Assembly: GCA_007120555.1 (NCBI GenBank)
Contig: SKNL01000117.1
Coordinates: 1-10,923 of the forward strand
Length of the DNA: 10,923 nucleotides
From: Balneolales bacterium
GTDB lineage: Bacteria > Bacteroidota > Rhodothermia > Balneolales > Natronogracilivirgulaceae
Reading direction: 5' to 3'
Shown here: piece by piece, positions 1-6,312 of the stretch
Numbering within the stretch: the first letter of the stretch is position 1
Layout: every line of letters starts with the position of its first letter
The notes under the pieces: model-generated
What the model was told of the DNA's origin: nothing
The model's input: only the letters and a program-made list of their open reading frames with translations
Database searches by the model: none
Position numbers and translations under genes: made by a program

Positions 1-1
1 T

Positions 2-178
2 GCCGATCTTCTGTTTCTCCCTGCGCTTATCTACTGGATGAATCCGAAAATCACGATCGGGGAAGCATCCTCTCAAGATGCCCCTTTATCGCCTCAAACG
101 TCTCCGCAGCAGAGCGTGACGCATCAAATGCAACAATCCGTTGCTCACGGGCAGCAAGAGCATCAAATCCTGCATTGA
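2..178 (+). CDS. 3' end of a putative RND/MMPL-type membrane transporter (partial)
   Basis: A plus-strand frame is open from the left edge to a TGA at 176-178 and gives 58 residues. The first residues, ADLLFLPALIYWMNP, resemble the end of the last transmembrane helix of RND-superfamily (MMPL/SecD-like) exporters, which commonly finish with an Asp-Leu-x-x-x-Pro-Ala-Leu pattern. The remaining 40 or so residues form a polar Gln-, Ser- and His-rich tail that reads through the antisense strand of tmk, so the gene would overlap the 3' end of tmk convergently by 128 bases. The call rests on one short hydrophobic motif. The tail has no visible domain and could be an extension caused by loss of an earlier stop. 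The frame could also be chance, because it is short and lies partly opposite a real gene. Confidence 0.45.
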   Translation, partial: ADLLFLPALIYWMNPKITIGEASSQDAPLSPQTSPQQSVTHQMQQSVAHGQQEHQILH

Positions 179-671
179 CTCGTTTGAAGAAATCGGCCCC
201 CGCCTGCTCCATCCGGTCTTCCATCCGAACTTTTTTGCGGCGCCGGTACGCCACTTCAGGATCGAGCTTCAGGTAAATCGTAATGTCTGGTTCCAGATTT
301 TGTGTTGCCAGTTTGTTCAGCCGTTCGATGTCGGGCACAGGAATGGCCTGCCTGCCATATCCCTGATACGCCGTGGTCGAGTCATAGAACCGGTCAAGTA
401 TGACAATGGCCCCCGTATCAAGCAGCGGCCGGATCCTGGTGGCGACAAGCTGGGCGCGCGCAGCAGAAAACAGAAGGGATTCGGCCAGCGGATGAATGTC
501 ATCCTTGCTATTCAGGAGAATCTCCCGAATCTGCTCGGATAATGGCGTTCCCCCGGGCTCACGAAAAACATGTACATCATAGCCTCTATCCGTTAAATAG
601 GCTTTGAGCTTTTTAATATGCGTGGACTTTCCACATCCATCAATACCTTCAAAAGAAATGAGCACAGACAA
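51..671 (-). CDS. tmk: thymidylate kinase (dTMP kinase)
   Basis: This cytoplasmic enzyme phosphorylates dTMP to dTDP with ATP, a step shared by the de novo and salvage routes to dTTP. The 206 residues match the usual family length. The P-loop GIDGCGKST is at residues 9-17, the FREPGGTP substrate loop at 36-43 and the DRFYDST motif (Asp93-Arg94) at 93-99. A basic LID segment, RRRKK then DRME, lies at about 143-155. The P-loop has no Arg and the LID is Arg-rich, as in E. coli-type (type II) enzymes. The start is TTG at 669-671: a stop lies in frame at 690-692, no ATG intervenes, and starting here gives the normal short lead into the P-loop strand. A GTG two codons later is an alternative. No clear Shine-Dalgarno sequence is visible. 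The gene lies 41 bases downstream of the PspC-domain gene on the same strand and is probably the last gene of that leftward group within the window. Confidence 0.96.
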   Translation of the reverse strand: MSVLISFEGIDGCGKSTHIKKLKAYLTDRGYDVHVFREPGGTPLSEQIREILLNSKDDIHPLAESLLFSAARAQLVATRIRPLLDTGAIVILDRFYDSTTAYQGYGRQAIPVPDIERLNKLATQNLEPDITIYLKLDPEVAYRRRKKVRMEDRMEQAGADFFKRVNAGFDALAAREQRIVAFDASRSAAETFEAIKGHLERMLPRS

Positions 672-712
672 TACCGGCTGGTTTGCAGATTAGTGGCAGG
701 ACAAATGCCATG

Positions 713-1441
713 TTACAGCAGGCTATGCTGCGGTTTTTTCGGCAGGACCACAGCCAGCAAGATGTAAATTACTAAACTGAAGCCATAACTTAAAAAAGCC
801 AGTGCAAAAAGTGCCCGCACGATGGTTGGATCCATGTCCAGTCGCTCGGCAATGCCGCCGCAAACTCCAAAAATCATTTTCTCTTCGCGCGACCGGTACC
901 ATTTCCGGTGCATTTCATAGCCATAGGGATCATCTCCCGGATCCCCGGCATGACGCTTCCCGGAAGTCTTTCGCGACGTTGTTTTCCCGCTTCCAGGAGT
1001 GCTTTCCTCCGCATTTTCGGTTCCGGTGTCCGGACCGGCGTGAGATCGGGTCTCTGAGCCGGCATAGGATTCCGTACCACCCAGTGTTGCCTCCTCGTTT
1101 TTCAACCGCCATTCGGAAGCAGCCGCTTTCCTTCGTTCTGATCGCGACCGGGTCAACAAACCGAACCCTATAACGAGGACCAGGATAACACCCGTAGCGG
1201 GAATCATCCGAAGTACCGATGTGAGGTCCGGTCCAACAGGATACACAAAGCGCTGAACGACAAACAGGACTGCAAGCAGCAGTATGATCAGGCCGGCACC
1301 CCGGGCAAATTTACCTTGTTTGGCTCCATCCTTGCCTTCGTTTTCATAATCAGAACGCATCTGCCCGAACTCCTCATCGCTGAGGCGGGATGAGGGATCG
1401 AGATGGTTGTGTAAGTGTCCGCTGTAATACTGTGATTTCAT
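713..1441 (-). CDS. membrane protein with C-terminal PspC domain
   Basis: Starting from ATG at 1439-1441 the protein has 242 residues. A polar N-terminus of about 47 residues is followed by two predicted transmembrane helices (about 48-66 and 74-95). Next is a hydrophilic linker of about 85 residues rich in Ser, Thr, Gly and Glu, then a PspC domain at about 181-237. The domain shows its usual pattern: a basic lead (YRSREEKMIFGVCGGIAE), the MDPTIVRALF segment and a final helix ending in VVLPKKP. PspC domains are found in phage-shock and envelope-stress proteins, but the role of this version is unknown. The frame stays open upstream to a TTG at 1537 (274 residues), with another ATG at 1492. No start has a convincing ribosome site; 1441 is chosen because the added residues look non-domain-like. 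It sits between the cyclo-ligase and tmk genes on the same strand. Confidence 0.85.
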   Translation of the reverse strand: MKSQYYSGHLHNHLDPSSRLSDEEFGQMRSDYENEGKDGAKQGKFARGAGLIILLLAVLFVVQRFVYPVGPDLTSVLRMIPATGVILVLVIGFGLLTRSRSERRKAAASEWRLKNEEATLGGTESYAGSETRSHAGPDTGTENAEESTPGSGKTTSRKTSGKRHAGDPGDDPYGYEMHRKWYRSREEKMIFGVCGGIAERLDMDPTIVRALFALAFLSYGFSLVIYILLAVVLPKKPQHSLL

Positions 1442-1542
1442 CGGTATAAAATTTTCTGTTTTTGCCGTGGTTGACCTGATCTGCTCAATCATCAGTGGCT
1501 CAAGCCTGTTCCTGCCAAAAAAACGGCAGCCGTGCAAATCCG

Positions 1543-1569
1543 TAACAGCCGGCCTGAAACCTTCTGTTA
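1543..1569. repeat. inverted repeat between the cyclo-ligase and PspC genes
   Basis: TAACAG at 1543-1548 is mirrored by CTGTTA at 1564-1569 with a 15-base loop. Three further pairs (CCG at 1540-1542 with CGG at 1573-1575) form after a small bulge. It lies in the stretch between the cyclo-ligase stop and the PspC gene start. No T-run follows on the minus strand, so it is not a standard intrinsic terminator. A protein-binding site or a weak RNA hairpin are both possible, as is chance. Confidence 0.3.
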
Positions 1570-1627
1570 TTCCGGCATACGAGCTCCGGTAAATTTTGTT
1601 TCCTTCAATCCCGTTTCTTCACTTCAA

Positions 1628-2224
1628 TCATGTTTCTTCAGCGGAAGAAAATCGGTTGCCACAAGACAGGACCCTGTCTTCAGTGACAATGTAATCCACC
1701 GGAACATCATGATCTTCAACAGGCAACCTGTCGTGCACAAACCGTTCGGGGACGAGCATCGCCTTTACGGAATGGGAGGCCGTTTCCAGAAAGCGATCGT
1801 AGTAGCCCTTGCCGTAGCCCATGCGGTTTCCCTTGATGTCCACTGCAAGACCGGGCACCAATATGAGCTCAATTTCCGCAACCGGCACCCTTGCTTCCCC
1901 CACCGGCTCCGGAATGCCCCACAGACCCGGCTGCATTAGCTCCAATCCGGTGACCCTGACATGTTCCATGCCACCATCATTGTCAGTAACCCGTGGCATG
2001 ACAAGGAGTTTGCCAGAAGCGAGCGCATCCCCCATGATCCGGACAGTCGGGATCTCCCCTTTTACTTTAACGCCGTAAAAGCAGTGGACACATCGCGCAT
2101 CACGGTACCAGTCCGATTCCAGGACGTTATTGGCAATGAGCGATCCAATGCGTTCAAGTTCACTGGAGTCCATTTTTCTGCGAATGGACAGTGCCTCTTT
2201 TCTGATGTCCTGGCGCTTTCTCAC
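1628..2224 (-). CDS. 5-formyltetrahydrofolate cyclo-ligase
   Basis: The enzyme (5,10-methenyl-THF synthetase, YgfA/FAU1/MTHFS family) converts 5-formyl-THF to 5,10-methenyl-THF using ATP, returning a stored or inhibitory folate to the active one-carbon pool in the cytoplasm. The 198 residues match the family length. The N-terminal basic helix (RKRQDIRKEALSIRRKM) is typical. GIPEP is at 103-107, LVPGLAVD at 122-129, and the diagnostic glycine-rich ATP/Mg motif GYGKGYYDRFL at 136-146. A conserved C-terminal segment, LPVEDHDVPVDYIVTED, is at 167-183. The start is GTG at 2222-2224; GGGAG at 2234-2238 lies nine bases upstream on the coding strand, and a later ATG (Met18) would remove the conserved first helix. 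It follows bshC by 19 bases, so the two are probably co-transcribed. Confidence 0.95.
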   Translation of the reverse strand: MRKRQDIRKEALSIRRKMDSSELERIGSLIANNVLESDWYRDARCVHCFYGVKVKGEIPTVRIMGDALASGKLLVMPRVTDNDGGMEHVRVTGLELMQPGLWGIPEPVGEARVPVAEIELILVPGLAVDIKGNRMGYGKGYYDRFLETASHSVKAMLVPERFVHDRLPVEDHDVPVDYIVTEDRVLSCGNRFSSAEET

Positions 2225-2243
2225 AACTCAGGGCTCCCGCTTG

Positions 2244-3887
2244 CTAAAGATGAATCAGGAAATGCCTGTCAAACAGATCCTGGTCCCGCTCTTCCAGGTC
2301 CTGCAGGATCCGGTCCCAGATATCCACACCGAACTTGTTCATATAATATATGAAAGAAATCTCCCGCTCCTGAAGCCGGTCATTTGGAAAAAGGGCGTGC
2401 TTGACCTTGCGGATACGATTGATCTGCACTTCCTCTTTTTGCCGGATGGCATTGACCATCTTCTTTCTCAGCTTGTCTATGGATTTGCTGTATTCTTTGG
2501 ATATGGCACCTGCATGTTTCTGAAGGCCGTGGTCTTCCATCCCTGTGAGCCCGATCATTTCATCGGTGAGTTCTTCGACCCTTTTTTTCCAGGTATCAAA
2601 ATGGTCGTCCAGTTCAGGATTGCCGAACTTGCGCAGATAGTTCTGCTCCAGATCCTCCAGCCGTTTGGTGTAGTCGGGAAAATCAAATGGCAGCTCCTCC
2701 AGAAAACGCTGAATCGGCGGTTCAACCAGGGTGGCGGAAAGCCGGGCGGCAACAAAGGGCATTTTCACATCAAACAGCTCATACACCGGCTTCATCTGCC
2801 CATAATAGGCAATTTCGGCCGGACCGCCAATGTAGGCTGCGTTTGGCAGCAGCACGTCCTGCAGCAACGGACGGAGAAAGACATTGGGAGAAAACCGTTC
2901 GGGGGTTTCTTCAAGCTTCTGAAGCAGCGCCCCGGTCGACAATGAGAGCCCCGGCCCGGCTTCCCAGCGGCCGTCACTATGCTGCAACCTGACCCGGCCA
3001 TGTTCGTCATCATGCCAGAACAGCAAGCTGTCCGTGATCTGTACCTGCTGATGATACTGCTTGTCCAGGCGTTCACTTTGACTTGACAGCTCATCCCTGA
3101 TCTCATCGGCCCTTTCAATAGCGGTGCGTACGCACTTTGTGACATGCCTTTTCACCATCGGGTCATTGCTGCCTGCGAATATGAGGCCGTAGCGCGAAAA
3201 TAGCTTTGAAAGGAGCAGGGCAAACGCCTCGCGGTAACTGCGTCCGGGGGCATATGCTTCATCCAGTATCGAAATGAGCTGATCGCGGAAATCCGTCGGA
3301 TTCAGTGCCTCATAGATTTCAGAACGGAAGTTCTCGAAGGCCTCGCCCACACGGATTGTTCCGGCGGCGTGCCGGGCGCAGGTATCACAGGGCAGCACAA
3401 TCTGTCTGATGCTGTCGCGCCCGGGGATGTTTGCGACAGAAATTTCTTCAAAATCATGGTCCTCATCGGCAAGCCAGAAGACCGGAATAACCCTCCTTCC
3501 CGTGTCCCGGCTCAGTGACCGGGCAAGATGGATAGCCGAAATGGTTTTGAAAACGGTATAAAGCGGGCCTCCGAAAAGGCTGAGCTGCTGGCCGGTGTTT
3601 ATGGTAACCGTGTCCTCATGCGCAAGAATGCCGGCAAGCCCGTCCACAGTTTGTCCCTTCAGGAACGGTGCATTGAATTCGGCAATGATGCGGGCCGTCT
3701 CTGTGCGGTCATTGCGTTGCTTGTAAGAAGAAACGGCCTTTTTCAGGGAATCGCAGGTATGTGGATGGCTGTAGAACCCTGAAATGGCATCTGCATTCGC
3801 CAGATAATCACGGAAAAGCCGGGAAAACGACAGCTCCGTGAAATCAAGGTGGTCAAAGTGCAATGTCTTTTCCTTTGTGGATGTCAT
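2244..3887 (-). CDS. bshC: bacillithiol biosynthesis cysteine-adding enzyme BshC
   Basis: BshC catalyses the last step of bacillithiol synthesis, joining cysteine to glucosaminyl-malate; bacillithiol is the main low-molecular-weight thiol in many Firmicutes and Bacteroidota-type bacteria. The 547 residues are close to the family norm. Signature blocks appear in order: TGQQLSLFGGPLYTVFK at about 98-114, PVFWLADEDHDFEE at 135-148, and FLRPLLQDVLLPNAAYIGG at 337-355 followed by PAEIAYY. A charged, probably coiled-coil C-terminal section runs from about 433 to 495, as expected for this family (former DUF2317). The start is ATG at 3885-3887, overlapping the stop of the upstream nuclease gene as ATGA, which suggests translational coupling. 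The partner genes bshA and bshB are not in this window. Confidence 0.95.
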   Translation of the reverse strand: MTSTKEKTLHFDHLDFTELSFSRLFRDYLANADAISGFYSHPHTCDSLKKAVSSYKQRNDRTETARIIAEFNAPFLKGQTVDGLAGILAHEDTVTINTGQQLSLFGGPLYTVFKTISAIHLARSLSRDTGRRVIPVFWLADEDHDFEEISVANIPGRDSIRQIVLPCDTCARHAAGTIRVGEAFENFRSEIYEALNPTDFRDQLISILDEAYAPGRSYREAFALLLSKLFSRYGLIFAGSNDPMVKRHVTKCVRTAIERADEIRDELSSQSERLDKQYHQQVQITDSLLFWHDDEHGRVRLQHSDGRWEAGPGLSLSTGALLQKLEETPERFSPNVFLRPLLQDVLLPNAAYIGGPAEIAYYGQMKPVYELFDVKMPFVAARLSATLVEPPIQRFLEELPFDFPDYTKRLEDLEQNYLRKFGNPELDDHFDTWKKRVEELTDEMIGLTGMEDHGLQKHAGAISKEYSKSIDKLRKKMVNAIRQKEEVQINRIRKVKHALFPNDRLQEREISFIYYMNKFGVDIWDRILQDLEERDQDLFDRHFLIHL

Positions 3888-4492
3888 TCTTTGAGTCGGT
3901 TCAACTCATCCCTGATCTTTGCCGCTTTTTCATAATCTTCTTCGGCAATTGCCGCCGTCAGGCTTTTTTCCAGCATGCGGATACGGCTTTCTTTGCTGGA
4001 AGTGGCTGCCGGTTCTTCGGATGGGGCGTCAGATGTCTGTGTTTCCTGCATGGGCGGGCTCTCTTCATGCTCCTCCATTTGCGGATCGGTCTCAATGCCG
4101 GCTTCCTCCACAATATGGTCCGAAACAAAGATAGGGGCGTTAAAGCGGATTGCCAGGGCAATGGCGTCGCTTGGCCGTGAATCCTGGGTCAGGGTTTCAC
4201 CGTTGTTGTCATATACGATCTGCGCGTAAAAAGTACCTTCCCTGAGATCGTTGATATAAATCTCCTTTACAAAGGTGTTGAAGCTCTGGATGATGTTGCG
4301 CATCAGATCGTGGGTCATGGGTCTTGGCGGCTTGATGTTCTCAAGCTCCAAGGCTATCGCCTGCGCTTCAAAAGTACCTATGATAATGGGAAGCCTGCGC
4401 TTTCCATCCGTTTCATTTAATATCAGTGCATAAGCTCCGCCACTGCTGGGACTGGTGGAAAGTCCCAGGATATCCATTTGAATCTTGCTCAA
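3884..4492 (-). CDS. bifunctional nuclease family protein (DUF151) with UVR motif
   Basis: The 202-residue protein has two parts. Residues 1 to about 132 form a bifunctional nuclease (BFN/DUF151) domain, with the typical opening MDILGLSTSPSSGGAYAL (6-23), LPIIIG (34-39), KPPRPMTHDL (54-63) and RPSDAIALAIR (106-116). After an acidic, low-complexity linker (about 133-167), a UVR-type helical hairpin (168-202, ending YEKAAKIRDELNRLK) closes the protein; this motif links UvrB to UvrC and also occurs in McsA and ClpC-type proteins. Plant BFN members cut DNA and RNA, but the bacterial role is poorly defined, so the function here is uncertain. The start is TTG at 4490-4492: an in-frame stop lies at 4517-4519 with no ATG between, and homologues carry residues matching SKIQ before the ILGLS block. 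It is the first gene of the leftward cluster and overlaps bshC by four bases. Confidence 0.92.
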   Translation of the reverse strand: MSKIQMDILGLSTSPSSGGAYALILNETDGKRRLPIIIGTFEAQAIALELENIKPPRPMTHDLMRNIIQSFNTFVKEIYINDLREGTFYAQIVYDNNGETLTQDSRPSDAIALAIRFNAPIFVSDHIVEEAGIETDPQMEEHEESPPMQETQTSDAPSEEPAATSSKESRIRMLEKSLTAAIAEEDYEKAAKIRDELNRLKE

Positions 4493-4634
4493 AACTGCTC
4501 GACAATTTGAGGGTTGCTATTTTGAATCACCCGTGATACCGATACTCGGCAATGACCACGGACGCATGTATAACACATGTCAGACCGAATTCTTTTGTAA
4601 GGTAACTATTTTTTTCACTCTCTTAAACAGTCAA

Positions 4635-4701
4635 AACCCCGAAAGCGTTGCCCGGGGGTTCCAGTTCGCACAGAAAAGCACTTTTTTTCAAAAGCCCCCG
4701 G
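4635..4701 (-). promoter_or_regulatory. overlapping alternative hairpins (possible attenuator-like element)
   Basis: Read on the minus strand, CCGGGGG (4701-4695) can pair with CCCCCGG (4658-4652), extended inward by one wobble and one A-U pair. Alternatively AACCCC (4660-4655) can pair with GGGGTT (4640-4635), followed by a short T-run. The two stems share bases 4655-4658, so only one can form. That resembles an antiterminator/terminator pair in a leader of the nuclease-bshC genes. It needs a leftward transcript starting to the right of 4701, which I cannot demonstrate, and the T-run is only four bases. Regulatory function is inference. Confidence 0.25.
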
Positions 4702-4718
4702 CAGATTGTCTGTTTTGA

Positions 4719-4747
4719 TTGACATTAGCCCATATCGGAAGTAATTT
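4719..4747 (+). promoter_or_regulatory. candidate promoter of the nuo operon
   Basis: TTGACA at 4719-4724 is a perfect -35 box. A 17-base spacer leads to TAATTT at 4742-4747, which matches four of six bases of TATAAT. Extended to TAATTTTA (4742-4749), it also fits five of six fixed positions of the Bacteroidota -7 element TAnnTTTG, with TTG 20 bases upstream. Transcription would begin near 4754-4756, leaving a leader of about 35 bases before the nuoA ATG. Confidence 0.6.
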
Positions 4748-4790
4748 TAGTGCCGAAATTCAGCCATTTACTTATCCTTGTAAAGGAATA

Positions 4791-5201
4791 ATGCTCGAAC
4801 AATACATACCTGTTCTTCTGCTGATCGCCCTGGCGGTCGTTACAGCCTTGGCGTTCATTGTCATATCACGCCTGCTGGGACCGCAGAGACCCGCCTCGAA
4901 CAAGCTTGGCGCGTATGAAAGCGGCATGGATCCAATCGGTCAGGCACGCGACCGCTATTCCGTCAGTTTTTACATCATCGCCATGGAGTTCATTGTTTTC
5001 GACCTGGAAGTGATCTTCATCTATCCCTGGGCCGTCCGTTATCAGGAATTCGGAGAGGGAACGTTCTGGGCAATGATGCTATTTATTTTCATACTTTTCC
5101 TTGGTCTTGTATATACATTGAAGAAGGGCAGTTTTGACTGGTCTGCCGAACCGCTGCAGGACCGGAAAAGCCAGGATACGAACATGGCAGCCTCCGGCTG
5201 A
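4791..5201 (+). CDS. nuoA: NADH:quinone oxidoreductase (complex I) subunit A
   Basis: NuoA is a small membrane subunit of the proton-pumping NADH dehydrogenase, lying near the quinone entry site with NuoH and NuoJ. The 136 residues hold three predicted helices (about 6-28, 57-80 and 91-111). The family block YESGMDPIGQARDRYSVSFY is at 42-61, followed by IIAMEFIVFDLEVIFIYPWAV at 62-82, including the conserved acidic residues Asp71 and Glu73 inside helix 2. The start is ATG at 4791, with AAAGGA at 4782-4787 just upstream, the clearest ribosome site in the operon. An in-frame TTG at 4719 would add 24 residues, but that TTG is the first part of the likely -35 box and the added residues precede the normal family start. 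It is first in a plus-strand nuoA-G run. Confidence 0.95.
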   Translation: MLEQYIPVLLLIALAVVTALAFIVISRLLGPQRPASNKLGAYESGMDPIGQARDRYSVSFYIIAMEFIVFDLEVIFIYPWAVRYQEFGEGTFWAMMLFIFILFLGLVYTLKKGSFDWSAEPLQDRKSQDTNMAASG

Positions 5202-5224
5202 CACACGATCATGATTACATACGG

Positions 5225-5251
5225 TCATGTGAGTTCATTCTGACCACATGA
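5225..5251. repeat. inverted repeat in the nuoA-nuoB gap
   Basis: TCATGTG (5225-5231) and CACATGA (5245-5251) are perfect inverted copies around a 13-base loop. An overlapping alternative stem pairs GGTC (5223-5226) with GACC (5242-5245). No T-run follows, so it is not an intrinsic terminator. It sits in the only long gap (104 bases) of the otherwise tight operon and could be an RNA processing or stability hairpin or a binding site; chance is possible. Confidence 0.35.
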
Positions 5252-5305
5252 GTCGAAATGATTTAAACAGATGAAAAGAATTATCAAATCTCCTGAAACT
5301 GAATT

Positions 5306-5788
5306 ATGAGCCTAGACCGTGTGATGGGTGAAGGCTACTTCACCACTACCGTCGATGCACTGACCAAATGGGGCCGGGCGAATTCCGTCTGGCCCATGCC
5401 CATGGGCCTGGCATGCTGCGCCATTGAGATGATGGCATTTGCCGGGCCAAAGTATGATGCAGCACGTTTCGGTTCCGAAGTATTCCGCTTCTCCCCACGG
5501 CAGAGCGACGTGATGATCGTGGCCGGCTGGTGCACCTACAAAATGTCGCATGCCATTCGCCGGGTGTGGGACCAGATGCCCGATCCGAAATGGTGCATCG
5601 CCATGGGTGCTTGCGCATCAACCGGCGGCATGCACCGCTGTTATGGCGTGGTGCAGGGAGTGGATAACTTCCTACCCGTCGACTATTATATTTCCGGATG
5701 CCCGCCGCGTCCCGAATCCATTATCAATGCAATCCTGAAGATACAGGACAAGATCAAGGAGCAGCAATCCTTAAAGCTTGACAGTTAG
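5306..5788 (+). CDS. nuoB: NADH:quinone oxidoreductase (complex I) subunit B
   Basis: NuoB is a peripheral-arm subunit that carries cluster N2, the [4Fe-4S] centre that reduces quinone, at the interface with NuoD. The 160 residues contain the tandem-Cys motif GLACCAIEMM (Cys37, Cys38) and the other two expected ligands, Cys103 in MGACASTGG and Cys132 in SGCPPRPE. SPRQSDVMIVAG (63-74) and the helix leading to VWDQMPDPKWCIAMG are typical. Extra cysteines occur at 76, 97 and 112. The start is ATG at 5306; a TGA lies in frame at 5300-5302, so no earlier start exists. No Shine-Dalgarno sequence is visible. It follows nuoA by 104 bases and precedes nuoC by nine. Confidence 0.96.
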   Translation: MSLDRVMGEGYFTTTVDALTKWGRANSVWPMPMGLACCAIEMMAFAGPKYDAARFGSEVFRFSPRQSDVMIVAGWCTYKMSHAIRRVWDQMPDPKWCIAMGACASTGGMHRCYGVVQGVDNFLPVDYYISGCPPRPESIINAILKIQDKIKEQQSLKLDS

Positions 5789-5797
5789 GCGCCAGAT

Positions 5798-6301
5798 ATG
5801 AATATCGAAATCAGAGACAACCTTCTTCAGGATATCCGTGAATTCATGGGTGAAGACCTGCTGGAAATGAATCTCGAATACACCCACCCCCTTCTCAGGA
5901 TCAAACGGGATCGTCTGCATGACGCTTGCCGCTTCCTGAAAAACACCCTGCACTTCATATACCTGAATGAAATCATCGGTACGGACCGGTTTACATCGGA
6001 AGATCGGTTCGAGGTGATCTACCATCTGATATCACTCAGAAATCGACAGAGGCTGTTCCTGAAAGTGCGTGTTGAAGAGGAATACCCTGTTCTGCCAACA
6101 GTAACCGATTTCTGGAAAAGTGCCAACTGGAACGAACGGGAGGTGTTCGATATGTTCGGCATCCGGTTTGAAGGACATCCCGACCTGCGAAGGATCTTTC
6201 TTCCCGAGGATTTCAAATACTACCCACTGCGCAAGGAATTTCCGCTACTGGGAGTACCCGGCTCCCTCGAAATGCCCAATACGACCCCAGATCACGACTG
6301 A
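5798..6301 (+). CDS. nuoC: NADH:quinone oxidoreductase (complex I) subunit C
   Basis: NuoC (30-kDa subunit family) is a structural subunit of the peripheral arm that packs against NuoD and NuoB and carries no cofactor. The protein has 167 residues. Its C-terminal half holds the family signature: FWKSANWNEREVFDMFGIRF at about 105-124, then EGHPDLRRIFLPEDF and the closing YYPLRKEFPLLG at 141-152. In E. coli this protein is fused to NuoD; here the genes are separate, 11 bases apart, as in most other bacteria. The start at 5798 gives a normal N-terminus but has no clear ribosome site. It ends with a short polar tail after the PLRKEFPL block. Confidence 0.94.
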   Translation: MNIEIRDNLLQDIREFMGEDLLEMNLEYTHPLLRIKRDRLHDACRFLKNTLHFIYLNEIIGTDRFTSEDRFEVIYHLISLRNRQRLFLKVRVEEEYPVLPTVTDFWKSANWNEREVFDMFGIRFEGHPDLRRIFLPEDFKYYPLRKEFPLLGVPGSLEMPNTTPDHD

Positions 6302-6312
6302 CGGCACACCAT

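Larger units (their letters stand above)
4493..4790. other. divergent intergenic region between the nuclease gene and nuoA
   Basis: About 298 bases separate two divergently transcribed gene groups. The right part holds the candidate nuo promoter. GC-rich inverted repeats occur at 4635-4660 and 4652-4701. For the leftward genes a weak candidate is TTGACT (minus strand, 4634-4629) with TAGTTA (4608-4603), but the 20-base spacer is poor. A TTATAC-like box at about 4573-4568 on the minus strand has no good upstream partner. I see no RNA gene or recognisable riboswitch here. Confidence 0.6.

Noticed and set aside
672..712. TGGCA/TGCCA hairpin (694-710) as a terminator between the PspC gene and tmk
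   Set aside because: Only a five-base stem and no T-run on the minus strand, so it would not be expected to stop transcription.
1512..1529. CTGCC/GGCAG hairpin around an A-run near the PspC gene
   Set aside because: Five-base stem with the A/T run in the loop rather than after the stem; not a terminator pattern.
2130..2945. A 271-codon plus-strand frame opposite bshC and the cyclo-ligase
   Set aside because: It lies opposite the conserved bshC blocks and its translation shows no domain; both minus-strand genes are well supported.
4485..4718. Small plus-strand frame of 77 codons in the divergent region
   Set aside because: No ribosome site or recognisable domain, composition unlike a normal protein, and it overlaps the start of the nuclease gene and the hairpins.
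4719..4790. N-terminal extension of NuoA from TTG 4719
   Set aside because: It overlaps the likely promoter, and the ATG at 4791 has a ribosome site and fits the family start.
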